Program-made: the position numbers and the translations under genes
Notes under the pieces: model-generated
The model's database searches: none
What the model saw: the letters and a program-made list of their open reading frames with translations, nothing else
Told to the model about the DNA's origin: nothing
Assembly: GCA_945903265.1 (NCBI GenBank)
Contig: CAMDNQ010000007.1
Coordinates: forward strand, 106,555 to 170,554
DNA length: 64,000 nt
Direction: 5' to 3'
Source: Candidatus Sulfopaludibacter sp. SbA3
Lineage (GTDB): Bacteria > Acidobacteriota > Vicinamibacteria > Vicinamibacterales > UBA2999
In this document: piece by piece, positions 8,926-16,224 of the stretch
Layout: every line of letters begins with the position of its first letter
Numbering within the stretch: the first letter of the stretch is position 1

Positions 8926-10347
8926 GGGGAGCCTGCGCTCACCGCCGAGCAGTTCGTGCCGCATCCCTTCCGTGCCGGGCAGCGGCTGTACCGCACTGGC
9001 GACCTGGGACGCTGGCGGCGCGACGGCAACATCGACTTCGTCGGACGCGTGGACAATCAGGTGAAGATCCGCGGCTACCGCGTCGAGCTCGCGGAGATCG
9101 AGACTCAGTTGCAGTCCATCGCCGGAGTCCGCCAGGCGGTCGTCGTCGCCCGGCAGGGTGTCGGACGGGTGACCGATCTGGCCGCGTACTTCACGGCAGA
9201 GCCCGGCATCGACGAGATTGCGATTCGCGCGGCGTTGAGGGATGTGCTGCCGGAGTACATGGTGCCGGCCAGGTTCGTCCGGCTGGATCGGTTTCCACTG
9301 ACGGCCAATGGCAAGGTGGATCGCGCGGCGCTTCCGGATCCAGGACAGTCGTCTTCGCGAGTGGCTCCTTGCCTCGAGCCGGCCGGCGAGACGGAGCGGG
9401 CGGTCCTCGACGTGTGGCAGGACGTGCTCGAGCGTCCGGATATAGGCGTCACGGACAACTTCTTCGAGCTCGGCGGCCACAGCCTTCAGGCCGTCAAGGT
9501 CATGACCGGTATTTCGCGGCGCCTTGGAGTGGAGGTGCCGTTTACGGCGCTCTTCAACCACCCGACCGTGCGTGGACTGGCCGCAGCCGTGCTCGACCAG
9601 GTCCGGTTCGGCGCCGAGATCGCCGATGCATCGATGGTCCTGCTCGGCACGCCCGGACGGCCGGCGCTGTTTGCCTTCCCGCCAGGCCTTGGCGACGCGG
9701 CCGGCTACATCCAGCTTGCAAAAGCGCTTGGCGACTATTCCTTCTACGCGTTCAACTTTGTCGACTCGCTCTCGATGGTGCGCGACTACGCCCGTCAGAT
9801 CGAGGAGGCCCAGCCGTCAGGGCCATATGTGCTGATCGGGTACTCGTCCGGAGGAAACCTGGCCTTTCACGTGGCCAGGCAGCTGGAACGCGCGGGCCGG
9901 CGGGTGTCGGCGCTCGTGATGATCGACGCCGCCGTCCGTCTGAACCGGATGCCGTATCCGCCCGACATCGTCGAACAGCTCACCCGCCAGTTCCTGGACG
10001 ACGATCACGTGCGTCCGTTTGTGTCGACCGCGGTGCTGCGGGACAAGGCGGCACGACGGATCGCCGCGTCACTCGCCTGGGCCGGTAACACCCTTGATCT
10101 GGAACAGGTTACAGCCGACATCCACGTGATCGGCTGCGCCGCCGGCCCGGATGACGTCCATGACTACTCGGGCGCGCTGGTGTCGAGCAAGCCGGCATGG
10201 GCACGCGCCACCAGCGGCCGGTTCAAGCGGTACTCAGGGCATGGAGAGCACAGGAAGATGCTGGCCGGTCCGCACCTGGAACAGAACGCCGGTATGCTTC
10301 GGGGGATTCTCAGTGAGATACTCCCTCCAGTAAGAGAGGCCAAATGA
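8926..10347 (+). pseudogene. nonribosomal peptide synthetase, final module only (A fragment-PCP-TE), 5'-truncated
   Basis: Translation from about 8926 gives the C-terminal part of an adenylation domain (G-E-P-A-L-T-A-E-Q-F, then Y-R-T-G-D-L, G-R-V-D-N-Q-V-K-I-R-G and the A10 lysine in L-T-A-N-G-K-V-D-R), a carrier protein with the phosphopantetheine serine in G-G-H-S-L, and a type I thioesterase with the nucleophile motif G-Y-S-S-G. Condensation and most of the adenylation domain are absent; only a late GTG at 8956 could serve as a start. The beginning coincides to the base with the truncation point of the opposite-strand exporter. The remaining frame is intact, so loss may be recent or may be an assembly join. 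Confidence 0.85.
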
Positions 10348-10517
10348 TTCTGGTACTGGCATGGGTCCTTGGATCCGCGCTCATCGCCATGGTGGGACAG
10401 CGGTACCGCTTCGGGTTCTGGGGCTACTTCTTTGCGTCGATACTGCTCTCGCCCATCGTCGGCGCGCTGATGCTGATAGCCGCGGTCCCCAAACGGCAGC
10501 GCGGTAGTACGGGATGA
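10344..10517 (+). CDS. small two-helix membrane protein
   Basis: This 57-residue ORF starts with the ATG of an ATGA overlap with the NRPS stop codon. It has two hydrophobic helices (about residues 1-16 and 25-47) separated by Q-R-Y-R-F-G-F-W-G-Y-F and a basic C-terminal tail. The helix-aromatic turn-helix plan resembles small two-helix superinfection or inner-membrane proteins seen in many genomes, but no family is certain. The overlap suggests translational coupling to the NRPS gene, perhaps as a leftover cluster member. Confidence 0.6.
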   Translation: MILVLAWVLGSALIAMVGQRYRFGFWGYFFASILLSPIVGALMLIAAVPKRQRGSTG

Positions 10518-10675
10518 CAGCGCGGCCCGCCAGAGCTAAACCGGTCAGAGCCAAATCGGTCAAGGGTAAACCGCGGACACGCGCGGCCGCGAAGCGATCG
10601 TTCGACATCACGCCGCCGGCTCCCGCCACCGCGGGCGGCGCCGGCTGGGTTTACCGCTCGACTACGGAAGGCGGC

Positions 10676-10681
10676 TATACT
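10676..10681 (+). promoter_or_regulatory. -10 box TATACT before the DUF697 gene
   Basis: TATACT is a near-consensus -10 element 57 bases ahead of the ATG at 10739, with a GAGGAG ribosome site between. It favours the short form of the DUF697 protein over the 75-residue N-terminal extension that begins at 10514. A clear -35 is not visible. Confidence 0.4.
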
Positions 10682-10738
10682 GTGACGCCTTCAAGCACGC
10701 CGCCCGCTACGCACGACTTCGTTGAGGAGACGAGAACC

Positions 10739-11176
10739 ATGACTGAGCAAGATCGCCAAGGGGAAGAAATCGTCCGCCGTTACGCCATGTATGCGGCCGG
10801 CGCCGGCCTGATTCCCATTCCGCTCGTTGACTTCGCCGCGATCAGCGGGATCGAGGTCAAGATGCTCCACGAACTGGGCGAGGTCTACGGCGTGCCCTTC
10901 GAGAAGGACCGCGTCCGCCCGATCGTGTCGTCGCTCCTCGGTGGCTATATGTCGACCCGAGTCGGATACGGCTTCGGCGGCGGCCTCATCCGGGCGATCC
11001 CCGTCGTCGGGCAGGTGCTCGGCGCCGTTGCGGTGCCCGGCTTTGCGGCTGGATTCACGTGGGCCATTGGCCGCGTGTTCATCCAGCACTTCGCCTCGGG
11101 CGGCACGTTCCTGGACTTCGATCCGGCGAAGGTGCGCGCCTACTTCAAGAGCCAGAAGACGGGCGCCGCGGCTTAA
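10739..11176 (+). CDS. DUF697 domain membrane protein
   Basis: This 145-residue protein matches DUF697 (YcjF-related): E-E-I-V-R-R-Y-A-M-Y-A-A-G-A-G-L followed by I-P-I-P-L-V-D and an M-L-H-E-L-G-E-V-Y-G helix, then Gly-rich hydrophobic helices (about 62-110). Proteins of this group are inner-membrane associated and often partner with GTPases; no GTPase is adjacent here. The start is chosen from the GAGGAG site 9 bases upstream and the TATACT box. The frame is open back to an ATGA overlap at 10514, which would add 75 Lys/Arg/Pro-rich residues. Confidence 0.75.
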   Translation: MTEQDRQGEEIVRRYAMYAAGAGLIPIPLVDFAAISGIEVKMLHELGEVYGVPFEKDRVRPIVSSLLGGYMSTRVGYGFGGGLIRAIPVVGQVLGAVAVPGFAAGFTWAIGRVFIQHFASGGTFLDFDPAKVRAYFKSQKTGAAA

Positions 11177-11189
11177 CGCGGCCGGTCTC

Positions 11190-12449
11190 GTGGACCTCGC
11201 CTGGATCTCGGTCGCCGCCCTCGTCATCGCGGTCACCCTCAGCATGGTGACCACGATCAACGTGGGCATTGTCTGTCTGGCCTCCGCATGGATCGTCGGG
11301 GTCCTGCTCGGCGGCATGACGGTCGGCGAGATCCTCGAAGGTTTCCCCACACAGCTTTTCATCACCCTCGCGGGCGTCACGCTGCTCTTCAGCATGGCGC
11401 GCGGCAACGGCACGCTCGAACGCATCACTGAGCGCGCCGTCCGGCTCTGCCGCGGGCACCGCGGCATCCTGCCGATCATGTTTTTCTTCCTGGCGCTCGG
11501 CCTCGCGTCGATCGGGCCTGGCAGCATCGGCGCGACGGCGCTGCTCGCGCCTCCCGCGATGCTCGTCGCGCACCGCACCCGCATTCCGTTCCTGCTGATG
11601 GCCATCATGATCGGCAACGGCGCACTCGCCGGGAGCCTGTCGCCGTTTTCACCGACGGGTGTCGTCGCCAACAGCGTGATGGCCCGCATGGGATTTCCCG
11701 GGCTGGAATGGCAGACCTTCATCAACAACATCCTGGGCCATAGCTTCGTAGCGTTCGGGGGCTACGCGATCCTTGGCGGGCTGAAGCTGTTCAAACGCGG
11801 AGAGTCGACCGAGGCGGCCGTGGAGATCACCATCCAGCCTATGGAGCCGCGCCACTGGCTGACGCTGTCGGTCATCTTCGGGCTGCTGATCGCGGTGATC
11901 GGGTTCAACTTCGAAGTGGGGATGTCGGCGCTGACGGCGGCGACGATTCTGACGTTCGCGCGCGCCGCGGACGAAAAGGAAGCCATTCACAGCATGCCGT
12001 GGGGCGTGATGCTGATGGTCACCGGCGTCACGGTGCTCATCACGTTGATGGAGCGCACGCAGGGGCTGAATCTCTTCACCGATCTGCTCGTGCGCCTGTC
12101 GACCACGGAGTCGGTCACGGCTGTCGTCGCGTTCGTCACCGGCGTGGTGTCGGTGTACAGCAGCACGTCAGGCGTGGTGCTGCCCGCATTCCTGCCCACC
12201 GTTCCCGGGCTCGTTGAACGGCTCGGCGGGGTCGATCCCATTGCCGTCGCATCGGCGATGAACGTCGGCTCGCACCTGGTGGATCTGTCGCCGCTCTCGA
12301 CGACCGGCGCCCTGTGCATGGCGGGTGTTCCCGCTGGAGTAGACTCGCAGAATCTGTTCAACAAGCTGCTCGCGTGGGGCTTGTCGATGACCGTCATAGG
12401 CGCCATCGTCAGCTGGCTGATGTTCAGCCAGACCACGCTGTTCCTGTAG
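11190..12449 (+). CDS. SLC13/MatC-type anion permease
   Basis: This 419-residue, highly hydrophobic protein has about ten predicted transmembrane helices in two halves. Repeated segments such as G-P-G-S-I-G-A-T-A and G-S-L-S-P-F-S-P-T-G in the first half, and S-S-T-S-G-V-V near the end, resemble the substrate and sodium clamp loops of the divalent anion (SLC13/DASS, MatC N-terminal) group, so a dicarboxylate is the likely cargo. The start is the GTG at 11190, 14 bases after the DUF697 stop. Without structure the substrate cannot be told. Confidence 0.75.
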   Translation: MDLAWISVAALVIAVTLSMVTTINVGIVCLASAWIVGVLLGGMTVGEILEGFPTQLFITLAGVTLLFSMARGNGTLERITERAVRLCRGHRGILPIMFFFLALGLASIGPGSIGATALLAPPAMLVAHRTRIPFLLMAIMIGNGALAGSLSPFSPTGVVANSVMARMGFPGLEWQTFINNILGHSFVAFGGYAILGGLKLFKRGESTEAAVEITIQPMEPRHWLTLSVIFGLLIAVIGFNFEVGMSALTAATILTFARAADEKEAIHSMPWGVMLMVTGVTVLITLMERTQGLNLFTDLLVRLSTTESVTAVVAFVTGVVSVYSSTSGVVLPAFLPTVPGLVERLGGVDPIAVASAMNVGSHLVDLSPLSTTGALCMAGVPAGVDSQNLFNKLLAWGLSMTVIGAIVSWLMFSQTTLFL

Positions 12450-12458
12450 GAGAAAGAC

Positions 12459-13526
12459 ATGCGGAGCAAATTCATCATCGGGCTGGCGGTCGCGGCATTC
12501 GCGGCGCTGGCGCTACAGATCGACGTCACCGCCCAGCAGGGACGTGGCGGGGCTCCCGCGGCCGGGGGCACGACGGCCGCCAACGGACGCGGCTATCCGA
12601 CAGCCGAGGAATACGCCAGCTCGAAAGAGGCGCAGGCGCACGTCGCGAAGGCGAAAGCCATCGCCGGCACCGACGCCAAACTGATCATGCGCTGGGAAAA
12701 CACCTGCGGCGCGCTCGGTCCGCAGCGGCCCGCGCTTGAGGCGCAGAACGCCGGACAGAAGCCCGCGCCGCCGAAGGTCGTCGAGCCGGTGAAGCTGTTC
12801 GACAACCTCTGGTACATCGGCTACGACACGATTGGCGCGTGGGTCATTCAGACGAGCGACGGGATCCTGATGATCGACGCGCTCAACACGGTGGCCGAAG
12901 CGACCGAGATTATCGAGCCGTCACTGAAGAAGATCGGGATGGATCCGGCCCAGGTGAAGTACATCGTCGTGGGCCACGGCCACTTCGATCACTTCGGCGC
13001 CGCGCCGTACTTCCAGGACAAGTACAAGACGCGCATCGCGATGAGCGCGCAGGACTGGGACCTCATCGAGCGGCCGAATCCGAACCAGAGCGCGGCGCAG
13101 GCGGCGCGGCCGCGGCCGAAGCGGGACATCGTCATCAAGGACGGCGATAAGGTGACGCTCGGTGACACGTCGATTACGCTGCACGTGACCCCCGGGCACA
13201 CGGTCGGCTCGCTGGCGTACCTGATTCCGCTCCGCCACCAGGGCAAACCGATCACGGCCCTGATGCTGTCGGGTGCCAACATTACTCCCGACCGCGCGTC
13301 GCTGACCGCGTTCCACCGCGCGCTCGATATGGCGAAGGCGGCGGGCGCGCAGGCGCTGTTCAACGGCCATCCCGGGCTCTTCGGCAACGAACTGGGCTGG
13401 ATGGATGCGCTGCGGAAGAACCCGACTGGTCTCAACGAGTTCGTCTACACGCGGGACCAGTTCTCGAAGTTCATCGACATCATGAAAGAGTGCGCCGCGT
13501 CGCGAGTCGTCGCGATGGGACAGTAA
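12459..13526 (+). CDS. exported MBL-fold hydrolase, subclass B3-like
   Basis: This 355-residue secreted protein has a signal peptide (about residues 1-26) and a metallo-beta-lactamase fold. The zinc motif H-G-H-F-D-H is at 173-178, a further ligand lies in T-P-G-H-T (His247), and F-N-G-H-P near the end supplies another. The single-His spacing and the Q-T-S-D-G-I-L-M-I-D strand fit the B3-related group, which holds true lactamases and many enzymes of other function. A ribosome site (AGGAGA) precedes the ATG, which follows the permease by 9 bases. Whether it hydrolyses beta-lactams cannot be told. Confidence 0.85.
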   Translation: MRSKFIIGLAVAAFAALALQIDVTAQQGRGGAPAAGGTTAANGRGYPTAEEYASSKEAQAHVAKAKAIAGTDAKLIMRWENTCGALGPQRPALEAQNAGQKPAPPKVVEPVKLFDNLWYIGYDTIGAWVIQTSDGILMIDALNTVAEATEIIEPSLKKIGMDPAQVKYIVVGHGHFDHFGAAPYFQDKYKTRIAMSAQDWDLIERPNPNQSAAQAARPRPKRDIVIKDGDKVTLGDTSITLHVTPGHTVGSLAYLIPLRHQGKPITALMLSGANITPDRASLTAFHRALDMAKAAGAQALFNGHPGLFGNELGWMDALRKNPTGLNEFVYTRDQFSKFIDIMKECAASRVVAMGQ

Positions 13527-14849
13527 TTACTCTGCCGGCGGCGGCGCCACAGGCGCCGTCGCCGCTCTCCGCCGAGACCCCACCCATCCAGGCTGCATCT
13601 CATACCAGTACAGCAACGCCGCTCCGAAGCCCAGCGTCCACGCGACATATTCCAGCAGGTAGCCGATGCCGGTCAGCGGCAGGGCGACGAAGAACCCGAT
13701 CGCCAGGCCGGCGAGCTTGCCGAGCAACGTCATCAGCCCAATCGCCACGACCCCGATGGCCACCGCGCTGTAGACGTTGGTCGTGTTCCAGCCGAACTTT
13801 CCGATCAGCCGTCCACCAACCTGATACGCGACTGCCACGAAGCCAATCAGCGCGACGAGCATCAAAAGAAGAATCGCGAACGGAACGAGGATGAGCAGAG
13901 GGATTCCGACGATCGAGACCGCGAGCACGATGACCGTGAGGACGAGGACAGGCAGAAAGAGAATCTGACCCGCCAGGCCGATCAATCCGGAACGAACGGG
14001 GGCGGCCACCGTCCGTGCCGCTATGCGCTCAACCGCGTTCCGTCCGAATGCCGCGATGATCAACGCTACGAGAATCAGCACCGTGAGGCGGAAGATGGTG
14101 GCTCCCAAGCCCCACACGCGTGACCAGGCTCCGCCGAACGCCCGGTCACCGAACCAGTCGCCGTTGACCTGACCGCGCCCGCGCCCCACTTCGTTCACTT
14201 CGCCGAAGACCTGGGCGCCGTCTTCCCGATCGAGGTTGCCGCCGATGGCGTTCACATCGCCGCGAACGATCGCGTCTGGTCCCAATCGCAGCTCGTCGCC
14301 AAAGACGGTGACGTCACCGGTCACTTCGCCGTCGATATCCGCGGAGTCGCCAAAGACGACCACGTCCCCTTCGACACGCTCGTTGCGGCCGACGGTCACC
14401 TCGTCGCCGAACCGGATGATGTCGCCGCGCCTGACTTCGGAGCGTTCCACCGTATCTGGCGCGGGCGCGGCTGGCGGCGGATCGAACGTGGCTCCGGCGC
14501 CGCCCGTGTCGCCCGACACGCCGCCTGTCACGAGCGCGCGCTGCTGCTCGCGATCCAGGTAACTCACCTGCAGCACAAGATCGGCGTCCGCGCCGAGACG
14601 ATCGCGCAGCTGGCCGCCGGTGAGGCTGACGCCGTCGACGGTCACGACACCGTCGAGGACCTGAACCATCCGCACGGTGCTGGCGGCCTCCCGCGGCACC
14701 AGCGCGACGCCCTGCTGCAGCGCGACGATGTCGAAGCGCATGGCGACGCGATCGCGCAGGCCTGCTGGCGGCGCGGCCTGGCCGTAGCCGGTCACCTGGA
14801 ATGCGAGCACCAATGTCAAAGGAAGCAGCAAGCGCAGTAACAATTTCAT
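13527..14849 (-). CDS. exported protein with bactofilin-like repeats and C-terminal membrane domain
   Basis: The protein has 440 residues. Residues 1-23 are a signal peptide. The middle (about 150-230) carries repeating Gly-Asp-Val steps (V-E-G-D-V-V-V-F-G-D, then G-E-V-T-G-D-V-T-V-F-G-D, then V-R-G-D-V-N-A-I-G-G) typical of the right-handed beta helix of bactofilin-type polymer-forming domains. After it come five or so transmembrane helices (about 255-430). This gives a periplasmic beta helix tied to an inner-membrane anchor. It follows an ECF sigma/anti-sigma pair in the same direction, so it is probably part of that envelope-stress operon. Confidence 0.75.
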   Translation of the reverse strand: MKLLLRLLLPLTLVLAFQVTGYGQAAPPAGLRDRVAMRFDIVALQQGVALVPREAASTVRMVQVLDGVVTVDGVSLTGGQLRDRLGADADLVLQVSYLDREQQRALVTGGVSGDTGGAGATFDPPPAAPAPDTVERSEVRRGDIIRFGDEVTVGRNERVEGDVVVFGDSADIDGEVTGDVTVFGDELRLGPDAIVRGDVNAIGGNLDREDGAQVFGEVNEVGRGRGQVNGDWFGDRAFGGAWSRVWGLGATIFRLTVLILVALIIAAFGRNAVERIAARTVAAPVRSGLIGLAGQILFLPVLVLTVIVLAVSIVGIPLLILVPFAILLLMLVALIGFVAVAYQVGGRLIGKFGWNTTNVYSAVAIGVVAIGLMTLLGKLAGLAIGFFVALPLTGIGYLLEYVAWTLGFGAALLYWYEMQPGWVGSRRRAATAPVAPPPAE

Positions 14850-14856
14850 GTTTTCA

Positions 14857-14890
14857 ATCCCTGATCCCTGATCCCTGATCCCTGATCCCT
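14857..14890. repeat. tandem heptamer repeat (ATCCCTG), nearly five units
   Basis: Four full ATCCCTG units and a partial fifth lie between the anti-sigma-like gene stop and the bactofilin-like gene start. The same heptamer recurs as an inverted array at 41571-41622. Direct repetition here cannot fold into a hairpin. It may be a slippage-prone spacer. Confidence 0.85.
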
Positions 14891-15428
14891 AAAAACACAA
14901 CGGCCCTGAGCTACGGAACCGCACTTCGGCGCGCAGCAGACGGTGCAGCGAATAGAGCGCCGCGGCGCCGAGGAGTTCCGTGGCGACGAGTGCCGCCACG
15001 CTCTGCGGCATCACCGCGACGCGCGCCACTGCCGCACCCGCGCTCACCATCAGGCCCCAGAATTCCGCGACGGCGGTCGCGGACCAGACCAGCGTCATCA
15101 CGGATCCGGCCCCGGCCTGCGCGGCGGTCAGCACGACCCACGCGGGCGCGCCCAGCATCGCGACGATCGACGCGCTCCCCACCACGGTCAGGACGGCGGC
15201 AGCGGCGGCCCAGTGGATCCAGCGGCGCCGCGCGGCCTGCGCCTCCCAGGCGGCGTCCACCGTCCGCTGGATGAATCCGGCGGACGGCTCCACGAGGGGC
15301 AGGGTCGAAAACAGCCGCATGAACGCTCCGTCCACCGGGTCGTCGTCTTTCCACGGCGGCATCTGCCCTTGGATCTCCATCAGGTCGTCCTGCCCTTCTT
15401 TACGGAGGTTCACCGGCACCGGTTTCAA
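14889..15428 (-). CDS. probable anti-sigma factor, membrane protein
   Basis: This 179-residue protein follows an ECF sigma factor directly: its TTG start overlaps the sigma stop (TTGA). Residues 1-60 are soluble and acidic, and the rest has three hydrophobic helices (about 70-92, 98-125, 135-155). The arrangement of a cytoplasmic head and membrane anchor encoded right after an ECF gene is typical of an anti-sigma factor, but no zinc-binding His-x3-Cys-x2-Cys motif is visible, so the role is inferred from position. A later ATG at 15380 is an alternative start. Confidence 0.6.
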   Translation of the reverse strand: MKPVPVNLRKEGQDDLMEIQGQMPPWKDDDPVDGAFMRLFSTLPLVEPSAGFIQRTVDAAWEAQAARRRWIHWAAAAAVLTVVGSASIVAMLGAPAWVVLTAAQAGAGSVMTLVWSATAVAEFWGLMVSAGAAVARVAVMPQSVAALVATELLGAAALYSLHRLLRAEVRFRSSGPLCF

Positions 15429-15994
15429 TCAGGTTTCCAGCCGGCGGCCGCCAGAATGTCCGCCAGTTCCTTGCGGCCCCGGTGGAGGTGAGTCTTGACC
15501 GTACCTTCGGGAAGCCCAAGTATTTCTGCGATTTCCTCAACGCCAAGCCCCTGCTGGTACTTGAGGACGAGCGGTTCGCGGTATGCGAGGCGAATCCTCA
15601 GCAGGGCCGCCCTCAAGGCGGAGCCGAGCGCCGTCCGCTCGGCCGCAGCTTCGGGCGAGGCCGCAGGGTCGGTCGGCGGCCCTGAATAGCCGTCCGTCTG
15701 CAGGCCATCGAGCGAGACCGTCTCGAGGCGCCTGCGCCGAAGGTGGTCGACGGACACGTTATGGAGGACCTGGAAGAACCAGGACGAGAACTTGCGCTGG
15801 GGATCGTAGGTTTTGAGGCGGGCAAAGGCCCGGACAAAGGCTTCCTGTGCGAGGTCTTCCGCCAGCGCGCGGTCGCGCACGAGCCGGGCGGCGATGTTGA
15901 CTGCCGCCGAGGAGTAGCGGGACACCAGCGTGCGATACGCCTCCTGCGACCCCTCAAGCGCCTGTCGAGCCAGTTCGGCGTCGCTGGTTGTCAC
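15425..15994 (-). CDS. ECF sigma factor, RpoE type
   Basis: This is a 189-residue group IV sigma-70 factor. Region 2 (about 22-90) includes D-L-A-Q-E-A-F-V-R-A-F and the -10 recognition helix F-S-S-W-F-F-Q-V-L-H-N. Region 4 (about 130-180) includes the helix-turn-helix E-I-A-E-I-L-G-L-P-E-G-T-V-K-T-H-L. The start is GTG. It heads a three-gene operon with a membrane anti-sigma candidate and a bactofilin-like exported protein, suggesting an envelope-stress regulon. It lies 52 bases from tRNA-Ser, which is transcribed in the same direction. Confidence 0.92.
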   Translation of the reverse strand: MTTSDAELARQALEGSQEAYRTLVSRYSSAAVNIAARLVRDRALAEDLAQEAFVRAFARLKTYDPQRKFSSWFFQVLHNVSVDHLRRRRLETVSLDGLQTDGYSGPPTDPAASPEAAAERTALGSALRAALLRIRLAYREPLVLKYQQGLGVEEIAEILGLPEGTVKTHLHRGRKELADILAAAGWKPD

Positions 15995-16045
15995 CGGCGC
16001 TATTGATACGCGATCACGCCGGGTGCGGTTTCAAATGTCTGGAAT

Positions 16046-16139
16046 TGGCGGTGAGGCAGGGATTCGAACCCTGGGTACAACTTTAAGGTCGTACAACGGT
16101 TTAGCAAACCGCCGCTTTCGGCCGCTCAGCCACCTCACC
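16046..16139 (-). tRNA. tRNA-Ser (GCT anticodon), CCA encoded
   Basis: Read on the minus strand, the acceptor stem GGTGAGG pairs with CCTCACC, followed by discriminator G and an encoded CCA. The anticodon arm reads CGGTTTGCTAAACCG with GCT in the loop. A long variable arm (TTGTACGACCTTAAAGTTGTAC) and the T arm with GTTCGAATC are intact, as expected of a class II serine tRNA. Confidence 0.96.
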
Positions 16140-16224
16140 GCGGGGTGCATGTCGGGACCGGTCATGTCCCGACGCGAGATTCAAGGATAACCGATCCGGC
16201 GCGTGCTATTCTCCCGGCCCACCC

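Noticed and set aside
7580..10347. Working nonribosomal peptide cluster
   Set aside because: Both the exporter and the synthetase lack their 5' parts, so no functional product is expected from this stretch.
10514..10738. 75-residue N-terminal extension of the DUF697 protein
   Set aside because: A -10 box and a ribosome site inside this stretch support the start at 10739; the extension is Lys/Arg/Pro-rich without known motifs, though it cannot be fully excluded.
12459..13526. Antibiotic resistance gene
   Set aside because: The MBL fold and B3-like motifs are real, but this fold covers many activities and nothing in context points to drug resistance.
14857..14890. CRISPR array
   Set aside because: The repeat unit is 7 bases without spacers, and no cas genes are present in the window.
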